NCBI GenBank assembly: GCA_015679605.1
Contig: JAAAVE010001053.1
Location: 1-10,668, forward strand
Reading direction: 5' to 3'
Length of the DNA: 10,668 nucleotides
Source of the DNA: Podila epigama
Taxonomy: Eukaryota > Mortierellomycota > Mortierellomycetes > Mortierellales > Mortierellaceae
Part shown: piece by piece, positions 1 to 8,607 of the stretch
Layout of the letters: every line of letters begins with the position of its first letter
Numbering within the stretch: position 1 is the first letter of the stretch
Notes under the pieces: generated by a model
Told to the model about the DNA's origin: nothing
What the model saw: the letters and a program-made list of their open reading frames with translations, nothing else
Databases searched by the model: none
Translations under genes and position numbers: made by a program

Positions 1-2614
1 CACCTCAAGGATTTGTGCGAGTGCATGGCTCACCCCGAGAAGGTGCCTCAGGTCATGGAAAAGCTCTCAGCAACAACCTTTGTTGCCGACATGAACGGAC
101 CAGCTCTGGCCATCATGGTTCCACTCTTGGTCCGCGCCTTGAATGAACGCGGAGCTCATATCCAGCGCCAGACAACCATCATTGTTGACAACTTATGCAA
201 GCTTGTCAAAGACCCGGCTGAAGCTGGGCAGTTTCTACCTCAACTCTTGCCGAGTCTAGACCGTATTATCGACGTTGCTGCAGCACCAGAGATCCGAGCG
301 CTCGCTACTGCTGCGCGCAACACTCTGATACGAGCTGGAGGAGCAACTAAGGTTGATCCATCGGCCAAGCCCAACTCCATTGTCCCAAGCCCCGTGGAGT
401 CTCGTACCCTTGTGAACCGAACCATCAGCAAGTTTGGGTTCTTTCCCTCGTTCTTTGACGCCAGCAAGGCCCATATCGCCACTGTGGTTTCTCTGTTGAT
501 TGAGGAAGAGAATCTATCTCTGCGCGAATGGAATCAAATCATTGCGCCGTACCTGACAGCGTTTGTTCCTAGGAATGATGCTCTGACCATAACCAAACTC
601 ATTCTAGATCACTATGCGGAGTTGGACCGAAAGATAAATGGTGAATCGGTCGAAGAAGGTGAGGAGGGCGAGGAGCTCTGCAATATTGATTTTTCTTTGG
701 CTTATGGTGGCATGATGTTGTTGAACCACACAAAGTTGAAGCTTCACAGGGGACACCGCTATGGCCTTTGTGGGCCTAACGGCGCTGGAAAGTCGACGTT
801 GATGCGTTCCATCTCGCTCGGTAAATTGGAAGGGTTTCCTTCTTCAGATATCTTGCGCACCGTCTTTGTTGAGCATTCCCTTCAGGGAGACCAGGGGGCG
901 ATAGGCATTGCCGACTTTGTGGCCACGGATGACAAATTGGCGGGAACACCTCGAGCAAGCATTGTGGAGGCACTCTTGAAGGTCGGTTTTACAGAGGAGA
1001 TGCAGAAGAGTCCGGTTTCTTCGCTTTCTGGAGGATGGAAGATGAAGCTGGAGTTAGCCCGGGCCATGCTAATGAACGCTGATATTCTCTTACTGGACGA
1101 GCCCACCAACCATCTGGATGTCACCAATATTAAGTGGTTGGAAGAGTACCTTATTTCCCAGAAAAACGTCACCTCTATCATTGTCTCGCACGACTCGAGT
1201 TTCCTGGACACCGTTTGCACCAACATCCTACACTTTGAGCGCAAGAAACTCAAAATGTACAAGGGAAACCTCTCTGAGTTTGTCAAGATTAAGCCTGAGG
1301 CAAAGTCATACTACACCCTTGCGGCCACCTCTGTCAAGTTCGAGTTTCCAAAGCCTTCATTCCTGGTTGGAGTGAAGTCAAATACTAAGGCGATCATGAA
1401 AATGTCTCATTGCACCTACACCTACCCTGGCAATACCTTACCATCGCTTTATGATGTCTCTGTCCAGCTCTCGCTTTCATCACGCGTCGGAGTTATTGGC
1501 CCTAACGGAGCCGGAAAATCGACAATGATCAAGCTCTTGACTGGAGAGGCCATACCTCAGGAGGGCAGTGCATGGCGACACCCCAACTTGCGAATAGGCT
1601 ATGTGGCTCAACATGCGTTTCATCATTTGGAGATGCACTTGGAAAAGACACCGAATGCATACATTCAATGGAGATATCAGGGCGGAGCTGACCGCGAGGT
1701 GCTAGAGAAGCCCAGTGTGGCCATGACACCAGAGGAGATGATCCAAATGGAGACATGGGTCACTGGAGGCGACGGTAGTAAGCGCCAAGTGGAGGCGATT
1801 ATGGGCCGACAGAAGCTGAAGAAATCGTATCAGTACGAGATTAAATGGAAGAACCATGTGCACAAGTTCAATACATGGATGCCTCGAGAGCGACTGCTCG
1901 AGCTTGGGTTCGAGAAGCTGGTGCGACAGTTTGATGACCGGGAAGCGTCCCGTGAAGGATTGGGCTACCGCGATCTGTCTCCGTCAAGCATTCGTCGCCA
2001 TTTGGAGGATGTAGGGTTAGATGGTGACATTGCAGATCATAACATGATTTCCAGTCTCTCTGGGGGTCAAAAAGTGAAGGTGGTGATTGCAGCAGCGATG
2101 TGGAACAACCCTCATATGCTTGTCTTGGACGAGCCTACCAATTTCTTGGATCGCGAGTCTCTTGGAGGATTAGCCGTTGCGATCCGCAATTGGACTGGAG
2201 CAGTGATAATGATTTCGCACAACAAAGAATTTGTTGGTGCGCTCTGCCCCGAGACATGGTCTGTGAATGAAGGACGGGTGACGATCAACGGCAAGACGGC
2301 CGTCGAAGAGGGCAACTTTGAGGATGCCGAGAAACCGATTGTCGTAAAGAACAAGAAGAAGAAAAAGAGCCGCAACGAGCTCAAGGCTCAAGAGGTTCGT
2401 CGACGACAGCGCCACCTCGAATGGTTAAGCACTGACCGTAACACACCCAAGCCGGCAGGTAAGAAGCGAACAATGCGTAAAGAGTGCGTGCAACGGACAT
2501 GTTTATTCCAATTCATGTGTGTAAGCGGAATTCCTGAACCTTTCATATCCACACACCTTCATACGCCTTATTTTTGAACATGAACTACGTCCCACAGATA
2601 CAGATTCAGACTAA
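1..2614 (+). CDS. NEW1: New1/Elf1-type ABC-F ATPase of the eEF3 family (5'-partial, 2 exons)
   Basis: Seen: reading from base 1 the frame is open, so the start lies outside the window; 824 residues remain (join 1-2458, 2598-2614). Window residues 1-115 are HEAT-type helices and about 140-210 a helical linker. ABC1 has Walker A GPNGAGKST (772-798), signature LSGGW (1024-1038), Walker B LLLDEPTNHLD and switch His at 1189. ABC2 has GPNGAGKST (1498-1524), LSGGQ (2056-2070), LDEPTNFLD and His at 2218. Between them, residues about 597-647 form a chromodomain-like insertion (GRQKLKKSYQYEIKWK). All ATPase residues look intact. A KNKKKKK basic tail follows, then an acidic end. Known: eEF3 acts at the ribosomal E-site; New1 (S. 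pombe Elf1) is a paralogue linked to termination/recycling and formerly to mRNA export. Inferred: EASREGLGYRDL and the ALCPE segment fit New1/Elf1 better than canonical eEF3. The family is near certain and the subfamily likely. Any prion-like N-terminus is out of view. Confidence 0.88.
2459..2597 (+). other. Spliceosomal intron at the 3' end of the New1-like gene
   Basis: The donor is CAG|GTAAGA and the acceptor CCCACAG|AT, giving 139 bases in phase 1. Splicing turns the C-terminus into ...KPADTDSD followed by TAA at 2612-2614. This short acidic end follows a lysine-rich stretch, as the acidic tip of yeast eEF3 does. Without splicing, the frame runs on to TGA at 2575-2577 and adds a cysteine-rich tail unlike the family. 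The branch point is not clear; TGAAC occurs at 2575 and 2581. Confidence 0.75.
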
Positions 2615-2984
2615 GGAACCTGGTGCACTGCAGCCCTAAAACAACAAGATACCGTAGACTGGGATATAGTATATTTTCCATGTATAAAAAAAAAGGGATT
2701 CGTTTATGTTATTTTGTGAGCCAAGCCAAGCCAGTTCAGCGTCATGAGAAAAAGATAAGGAATGCATGCATGCGGATGAAAAAAGGTTGTGGACAGCCAA
2801 CCAACCACCTTGATGGCCAGAAATGTCCGTGCCTGGAAATGAAAAAAAAGAAAGAAAACGTCTCGGTACGTCTCACTTTCGTTCGTTTTTGTTGGTCTTT
2901 TTTCTCTCATTGATTCGCTCGCCCATTCCCAACTCCAATTCTAAGGAGCAACACGTTCCCGACGGATCTCGCACTTCCAGACTC
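2615..2984 (+). promoter_or_regulatory. Intergenic region: New1 3' UTR and glycogenin promoter/leader
   Basis: This 370-base gap contains no supported gene. The left part is AT-rich, with ATATAGTATATT near 2664 and TGTATAAAAAAAAA near 2681; these could be a 3'-end efficiency element for New1 or a TATA-like box for glycogenin. No canonical AATAAA is seen here. GCATGCATGC (2764-2773) is a perfect palindrome. From about 2875 to 2945 the strand is strongly pyrimidine-rich, typical of fungal core promoters and leaders just upstream of the start. An ATG at 2823 is in frame with the glycogenin start and is treated as a finding. Confidence 0.5.
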
Positions 2985-5900
2985 ATGGAGGCATTCATCA
3001 CCCTTCTCACCAACAACAACTACGCCAGTGGTGCCCTGGTCCTCGGCCACTCACTCCGTGCTGCACAGACTTCGAAACAGCTTGCCATTCTCATTACCTC
3101 CGCTGTTTCGCCCTCCATTCGCAAAAAACTTGCCAATGTCTACGACACTGTCATCGAAATCAATGAGATCAATTCCAACTCTACCCAGAACCTGCAGCTC
3201 CTTGGTCGACCCGAGCTCGGCATCACCCTGACAAAAATTCATGTCTTCAACCAAACCCAATACTCCAAGGTCGTCTTTCTTGATGCCGACACGCTTGTTT
3301 TGCGTAATATTGATGAACTCTTTGATACAGCTGCCAACGGCTCTCTCGATGATCCAGACCACAACACCCGCTTCGCTGCCTCGCCTGACGCAGGATGGCC
3401 TGATTGCTTCAACTCGGGGGTCTTTGTCTGTCGACCGTCGTCAAAGGATTACGCCGGTCTGTTAGAAATGGCTAACCAAGAAGGCACCTTTGATGGTGAG
3501 TTTACCGTCCCTGGCTCCGCCACTACTGTTCCAGTGTATCGCGCTGCCCTGATGCATGCTCTACGACTGTATTCTGAAGCTAACTGACTCTGACTTTGGC
3601 TTTGTTTTCCCTCTGTTTCTTATTCAAGGAGGAGATCAAGGCCTGCTGAATAGCTATTTTAGTGGCTGGTCTCGAGGCTCGACTGACAATAGATTGCCCT
3701 TTGTTTACAACACTACACCTTCGTCCGTTTACAGGTATGAGATATACAAGCACATGATAAGCAACGATGCTGTCTTTCTTTGGGAAAAATACATTTGTGT
3801 GGATGGCAAATGCTGTCCGTAAAAATTTTTGTTGGGCCTGGCAACCTTTTTTCATTCTCTTTTCGCTCTCATGTCAACGCCATTGTCGTGGGGACTTGTG
3901 TTGTCTTTGAGGAGCTATACCAGGCTAACAGCTGTTGACCCTCTGTGGTGCTTTCTCGTCAACAATATAGTTACGCCCCAGCGTTCCAGCACTATCGCAA
4001 TGGTCTTGCGGTTGTTCACTTTGTAGGCTCATTCAAGCCATGGCAATGGCTTCGTTTTGCCGATGGGACTGTCTTCCCGCGCAATACATCGTCCAAGGAC
4101 TCAATCGAGTTGGTTCAGAAATGGTGGAACGTCTTTGACAAGTATGTTGGAGGCCAGGTATGTAACTCCCGATATTCCTTCACCACAAATTATGGTTGGG
4201 AATTCAGCTCTTTCCTGGCAATTTGCCATTTCTTTATCTTTTGCGTTTTTTATCAATGGTAATATCTGTCTTTTTTGGTTTGGGCTCTCTGTGTTCACAA
4301 AGAAGAGATTTGGGGCAAGTTGGGGTGTGGCCTGAGCATTGGTGCTTTATCAGCCAGCCGAAGAATGCCTTAACCACAGATCGCCGCCCGCTGGAATGAA
4401 CTGACGAAGATAGGAAAAATGAGCGATGACACACACACACACACAAGTTCTAAACTCTCAATATGTGTATACTCTCTTTATAGCCGGCTGATCTGCACGA
4501 TGTCGTTCATGGGTATGAGCTGCCTCCACACAGCCAATGGGACCACATTGGGCTGGATGGTCGCTTGCAGGAGCCCGAGGTTGACAAGAAGCCGCATTAT
4601 GAAGGCTGGTTCCAGGCTTACGACCACCAAAACCAAAAGCAACAGCCGCCCATACTTCAGCACAACGAGAATAGATACATTGAAACTCAAGAGTACCAAT
4701 GGCGCCCGCCCATCCCACCACGTTTGGCTGAACGCATAGAGTGGCTTCAGGAGCACCGACATCACCAGCATCATCACCAGAATCAGCATCATCACCATAA
4801 ACACCATGAGCAGCAGCACCACAGACATCACGAGTCGCACATAAACCAAGAATATCAACACAACAGCGAGCAGTATCATATTGATCGCCAATATCACAAT
4901 GAGCATCATGGGTGCCACGACCATCATTATCACCATGATCAACAACATAACCAACCAAACCAACAAGAACACCATCATGAACACCATGAACACCATGAAC
5001 ATCATAAACATCATAAACATCATGAGTATCATGAACATCACAAGCACCACGAGCATCATGAACACCATAGTCACCAAGAACATCATGAACACCACAAGCG
5101 CCACGAACACCAAGAACACCATAAGCACCATGATCACCATGAACATCATACACACCATGATCATCATACACACCATGATCATCATGAACACCATAAGAAC
5201 CAAGAATATCATGTGGAACAACGATGCCAACCTGAAGAGAATCCGTTTACAGTCAATCCTCATCACCTGACCGACTATCATTATCAACCCCCATTGCCTC
5301 TGCCACAAGTCCCGCAATTACCGGAACCACAATCTCACAGATATGACCCCAATAGTTGCGATGTGAGTTCGCAGGGTGGGGATGAGCGGCAAACACACCA
5401 CTTGATCAATTCTAGTCACAGCAAAATTGACTGCGAAGTCAATCCTCATCACCTGACGGATTACCGCTACCGCTTACCCCCCTCCATTGACTCACCAGAT
5501 GTTTCTTCAGGTGGCCTGCCATCATTCGCTGCAATTATTCCGGCGCCCGTGGGCCTCCCGGATATGTATTTCCCGAACGCGTGGGACCTACCTCAAGATC
5601 CGAGGAAAACTCATCCGCCTCTCCATTTAACTCCTTTGGTAATCGAGCAGGTTTCAGAGTCAAAGTCATCGGTTCCGTCAGGCAAAGCCCATCCTGTTTT
5701 CCCATGGGAAGCTAAGGGTTCCGGTACTGCCAAACCACCAAGGGTCACAAGAACATACTATGACTTTGCAGCCTCTGCCGAGGAACAGCGTAGGCAAAAG
5801 GAAGCGGAGACTACCAGGCGTTTGGAGATCGAAGAGGCCACTCTAGAGAAGATCAGGCGACAAGAGTATGCTCGGTATGAACGTGACCGCCTAAAGGAAG

Positions 5901-8383
5901 AAGCTGCAGAAAAGATGACTGGAAGTCAGGCGTTCGAGAACTTTAGATTGGTGAATGCCTGGGATATTGACTTGGGCGTTCAGATGTCTATCCTTCGAAA
6001 GACTGAGCAGAGGAGACCCCGCAGTCGCAAGAGCAGTGCAGGAGCCATCCGTAAGGGGTATGGGCTTGAAGATATGCTTGCCTATGAGGCAAGACAACGG
6101 CAAGAGTTGTACGAGAAAGAACTAATCCAGAAACGTATTGAGGATGAAGAGCGCTGGCAGAAGGAGCAAGAGGAAGCCCGCGCCAAGGAAGAGCAGGCTC
6201 GCACTGAAAAGCGTCGTCTAGCCAAGTTGGCGGCACTTAAGGCCCAAGAGCGCCGCAAGCAAGAGGAGGAAGGTGCGGTATACGTGTTCAGAAACGCGTG
6301 GGATCCTCCAAATATGGCGCTCAACAAAAAGAAGCTTAGGATCGAGGACGACGAAATCGAAAAAGCTTTGCCATTGCGACATCAACGCCGCTCGACCGTA
6401 GAAATGTCTTTCAACACTGGTGCTAGCGCCCATGCGGGGTATGCTGAAGACGAGATCAGGGTTCATGAAGCGAGACACCATGTGCGATCGAGCAAAGCCC
6501 AATGCGACAACACCTGGGTGAGAGAAGAAAAGAAATCCAAGGTGTTACAATCGCAGACAGAGGGTTCCAGAAACGATTCGGGATCTGCGTTTAGTGCTAC
6601 CATCATTGATTCCAAAGCCCTTGTCAGCTTGGAGCGTTCAAAGGATGTGCAGTCCCAGTCACAAGCCCTGGTCGTACCTTCCGAGTTTGCTTCAGTTGTC
6701 ACAACGAAGCCTACCAAACCCGGCTCACACCGATTCATCAAGACAACAGTAACAACTACCATTATTCGCCGTAAGTTTAAAAATGGGATTGAGGTAGGCT
6801 GTGAGTCCAGCACCAGCACATCGGGCGGCGAGACTATGTTTGAGCTCCCGCCTGGCGAGCGCACTCTTCCTTACTTTACTGGCGGTCGACGAACCGTCTC
6901 TGTTACCAGCACACATGAGACAAGCCGCCTAGGGACCGAGAAGGCTACACGCTCAAGTACTTCCGATTTGGCCAATTATCAGAAAAGTATCAAACATATC
7001 CATGCTGCAGCGGGTTCTCAGCTTGACGAGTCAGCACAGGATGACGGCTTAGTTGGTCCATACGATGCAAATGAGCCAGCTGACATTCCTTCCCATCTTC
7101 AGTTGGCTGGGACCAAGTCAGACACTATAACAACGACACAGACAAAGTCGGTCAACCAAGTCTCATCAACCAATAGTAGGACTGAAAAGAGCATTCACGT
7201 AGCAAAAACATACTCTACTCAGCATGAACAGACTGGTAAGAAATTGGTTGGTCTGGCGCTTCAAATCGACACCACTAATCGCCCTGAGGATCGAGAAATG
7301 GATGATGCAGATTATGTCCTCGAGCGACAGCGAAGAAGCGATATTCAAGAGAAGGCAGCCTCTGCCCAAGCCGCTGCAGAGGCAATGGAGGTACTCTCAA
7401 AATATCCTCAAGCGACCAATAGGTACTCCTCTCGATCTACAGTCTCCTCATCTATGGCTAGCAGCGGTGGAAGTAGCAAGACTTCTACGTCTCGATTATA
7501 CGCTGTAGACCCTAACTTGCCACCGCAAGGATGGTCCTCAACGATCGCTGAAGGAAGATATAGTCGACCAAAGACTGCCGATGCTGAGAAATCTGATAGT
7601 GAGGAGGACTATAGTTTGAGTAGACAGGGGGAGGATCTCAACGAGCTGGAGTACTTTGGAGAGCATCATACGAGGGCAGTGCTACCTCTTGGATCGCCGT
7701 ATCTGCCATCGACGCCTCTTGTGCCACCGTCATATCGCTACAGTGCAGCTTCTGGATATTCAAGTAGGACAGGAAGCCGGCCTCCAACGCCTGGGGTATC
7801 GACACCGTCCCGCCTTGGATCCAGCACGCCAAAGGGTTTTGCCTCGAAGCGAGGACTTGAGCCGATGCAGACACCTGTCAGGGACAGCATGGATAAAGCC
7901 CATACGGAGCAACCTGATACTGGATTCTCCAACTACAGGATTGAATGGAACTGGAAAGAACTGCTGGGCAAGAAGCCTCGCCATTGGAGAGCAGAGGAGG
8001 GTCAGGAACGATATGATCCATTTAATGCTGTACGTTTATAACCTTGAAAATTGACCTTTGATTGCTATATAGATATAAAGCACCATGCTTACAAAGTTCT
8101 CCGTTACTCCTCTTGAACTATATAGCTGTCCACCCATGGCTCCTTGATTGATTCTGACGAGGACGATGGACGTATGCTAGAATCATCGGATGAGGATTCT
8201 GAGGAAGAGGAACTGCAACAGCAAGAGACTTCGAGAACAAGAGGCAGAAACACAAGTAACGATAATGGAAGTTTTGCGCAAGGCGAAGACAATGAGTTTG
8301 AGAAGGAAACTGGTTTTGTGATCCGAGGAGGCAAAATCGCTCGTCGCCGCAGCAGCATGGCCCTGGATCGACGGGAGCTGTAA
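2985..8383 (+). CDS. GLG1: Giant glycogenin-like GT8 glucosyltransferase with His-rich C-terminal extension (5 exons)
   Basis: Model: join(2985-3495, 3629-3734, 3971-4157, 4484-8029, 8126-8383), about 1535 residues. Known: glycogenin is a cytosolic, Mn-dependent enzyme that glucosylates its own tyrosine from UDP-glucose and primes glycogen synthase. Seen: the GT8 domain spans residues about 1-268, with [13 protein letters not shown] near the start, the metal-binding DAD at 100-102 (3282-3290), [22 protein letters not shown], and HFVGSFKPW from His222. SVYSY (Tyr205 and Tyr207) aligns with the SIYSY acceptor-tyrosine segment of mammalian glycogenin. After it come a His-rich tract (359-511), two VNPHHLTDY copies, FPWE (674), NAWD at 633, 759 and 872, charged helices (701-746, 797-864), Ser/Thr-rich disorder, a [12 protein letters not shown] block (from 1419), and an acidic then basic tail ending near RRRSSM. 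The start at 2985 matches family starts, though its -3 base is C. Fungal glycogenins often have extensions, but this is unusually long. The enzyme call is very secure; exact splice joins slightly less so. Confidence 0.92.
3496..3628 (+). other. Glycogenin intron 1
   Basis: The donor is GATG|GTGAGT and the acceptor TTCAAG|GAGGAG (133 bases, phase 1). A CTAAC branch-point match lies at 3580-3584, 44 bases before the acceptor. Joining restores [10 protein letters not shown], which matches the conserved SFDGGDQGILN segment of animal glycogenin. Confidence 0.9.
3735..3970 (+). other. Glycogenin intron 2, splitting the acceptor-tyrosine motif
   Basis: The donor is TACAG|GTATGA and the acceptor AATATAG|TTACG (236 bases, phase 2). 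A CTAAC branch-point match sits near 3925. Joining gives [17 protein letters not shown], which aligns with the SIYSYLPAF region of mammalian glycogenin. The intron begins two bases after the codon of Tyr205 and ends one base before that of Tyr207. Confidence 0.88.
4158..4483 (+). other. Glycogenin intron 3, with an (AC)8 microsatellite
   Basis: The donor is CCAG|GTATGT and the acceptor CTTTATAG|CCGGCT (326 bases, phase 0). It holds an (AC)8 run at 4429-4444 and a CTAAA branch-point-like site near 4451. Joining links ...[13 protein letters not shown] to [15 protein letters not shown] in the long exon 4 frame. The end of the catalytic domain supports the donor. The acceptor is inferred from consensus and frame only, because the sequence beyond is not family-conserved. 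Confidence 0.75.
4429..4444 (+). repeat. (AC)8 dinucleotide microsatellite
   Basis: Eight uninterrupted AC units lie in glycogenin intron 3, about 40 bases before its acceptor. A second, longer CA repeat occurs in intron 2 of the downstream dehydrogenase gene. Confidence 0.95.
4754..5212 (+). repeat. Histidine-rich imperfect 9-base tandem repeat inside glycogenin exon 4
   Basis: This encodes residues 359-511. By my count 76 of 153 residues are His. From about 4960 on it is mostly HHE, HHK, HHD and HHT triplets (9-base period). CAT and CAC codons are mixed and the third residue varies, so the array is degenerate at DNA level while keeping the His spacing. The first half is less regular, with Q, N, Y and I interruptions. 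The frame stays open throughout, although other frames are also stop-poor here. Possible roles (inference only) are metal binding, pH sensing or condensation; none is shown. A hidden intron removing part of it cannot be excluded from sequence alone. Confidence 0.9.
5252..5457 (+). repeat. Two copies of a VNPHHLTDY motif in glycogenin
   Basis: A 20-base identity (GTCAATCCTCATCACCTGAC) occurs at 5252-5271 and 5438-5457, exactly 186 bases (62 codons) apart and in the same frame. The protein motif is VNPHHLTDY followed by HY or RY and a proline-rich stretch. The sequence between the copies is not obviously repeated, so this is either a local duplication whose flanks have diverged or a conserved short linear motif. 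No function is known to me. Confidence 0.85.
5780..6271 (+). other. Charged alpha-helical / coiled-coil segments of glycogenin extension
   Basis: Two stretches rich in E, K, R, Q and A without proline (residues about 701-746 and 797-864) read as long helices: first [16 protein letters not shown]..., then [20 protein letters not shown].... They alternate with NAWD motifs at residues 759 and 872. Such E/K/R-rich segments can be coiled coils or single alpha-helices. A heptad calculation was not possible here. They may separate binding motifs or mediate self-association, which is inference. Confidence 0.7.
8030..8125 (+). other. Glycogenin intron 4
   Basis: The donor is AATGCT|GTACGT and the acceptor ACTATATAG|CTGTCC (96 bases, phase 0), with a pyrimidine-rich run TTCTCCGTTACTCCTCTTGAAC before the acceptor. 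Splicing joins YDPFNA to [14 protein letters not shown] and continues to TAA at 8381-8383. Unspliced, the protein stops almost at once at TAA 8039-8041. Other AG sites at 8072 and 8080 lead to immediate or early stops. The downstream frame is clearly protein-like (acidic, then basic). Confidence 0.75.
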
Positions 8384-8408
8384 ACTTCAACAAGGAGGTC
8401 AAAAAAAA

Positions 8409-8414
8409 AATAAA
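8409..8414 (+). terminator. AATAAA polyadenylation signal for glycogenin
   Basis: A canonical AATAAA lies 26 bases after the glycogenin stop, flanked by A-runs (8401-8410 and 8419-8429). It is the only perfect AATAAA noticed in a 3' flank in this window. In such an A-rich context it may be partly compositional. Confidence 0.6.
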
Positions 8415-8429
8415 TTTTAAAAAAAAAAA

Positions 8430-8607
8430 CTCGTTGTCATGGGCATTTCCATTTTCACGTGCCAGACAAGTTTTCAAAGGGGACCTTAATGTCACTCCAT
8501 TCCATAAATATTTCAATTGTCACATTGTCACATTCTTCCCTTTCTTCCTCGACATCCATCTCTCCTCTCACCTTACTTTCCAACCCCTTTGTCATCACTA
8601 TCCAACA
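8430..8607 (+). promoter_or_regulatory. Promoter and leader of the ACADM-type gene
   Basis: A palindromic E-box CACGTG sits at 8456-8461, 147 bases before the start codon. A TATA-like CATAAATATTT lies at 8503-8513. ATTGTCAC is repeated twice in tandem at 8516-8531. From 8532 to about 8590 the strand is C/T-rich, as in many fungal transcription start regions. The ATG at 8608 has A at -3 (CAACAATG). E-boxes are bHLH factor sites and some act in fungal lipid genes; use here is inferred from position only. Confidence 0.45.

Noticed and set aside
882-1286. 134-codon minus-strand frame inside the New1 coding region
   Set aside because: It is a shadow of the conserved ABC1 domain, with no independent domain or start evidence.
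2681-2693. Strong TATA box for glycogenin
   Set aside because: TGTATAAAAAAAAA is about 300 bases from the start codon and could just as well be a 3'-end element of the upstream gene; it is mentioned only within the intergenic entry.
2623-2913. 96-codon open frame between New1 and glycogenin, and the 68-codon frame opposite it
   Set aside because: Low-complexity, Lys-rich or Phe/Thr-rich translation of UTR/promoter sequence, overlapping the glycogenin leader, with no recognisable domain.
3829-4026. Separate small plus-strand frame within glycogenin intron 2 and exon 3
   Set aside because: It is out of frame with the conserved exon 3 sequence and mainly covers the intron.
4960-5215. CRISPR-like or satellite array
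   Set aside because: The unit is 9 bases, imperfect, without spacers of constant length, and lies in frame within a coding exon.
4881-5270. Plus-strand 129-codon frame overlapping the His-rich tract (Ile/Met/Asn/Thr-rich)
   Set aside because: It is the same repeat read in another frame, with no start context and no conserved feature. The His frame is continuous with thousands of bases of protein-like sequence on both sides.
4458-5317. Long minus-strand open frames (237 and 279 codons) opposite the His-rich region
   Set aside because: CAT/CAC codons read backwards give ATG/GTG, so the antisense is a Met/Val (or Asp/His/Val) low-complexity string. Openness is a by-product of the repeat; no domain-like sequence is present.
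8434-8607. N-terminal extension of the dehydrogenase, in frame upstream of 8608
   Set aside because: The frame is open but begins at TTG and has no ATG before 8608. The 8608 ATG has a good context and starts a classic mitochondrial presequence.
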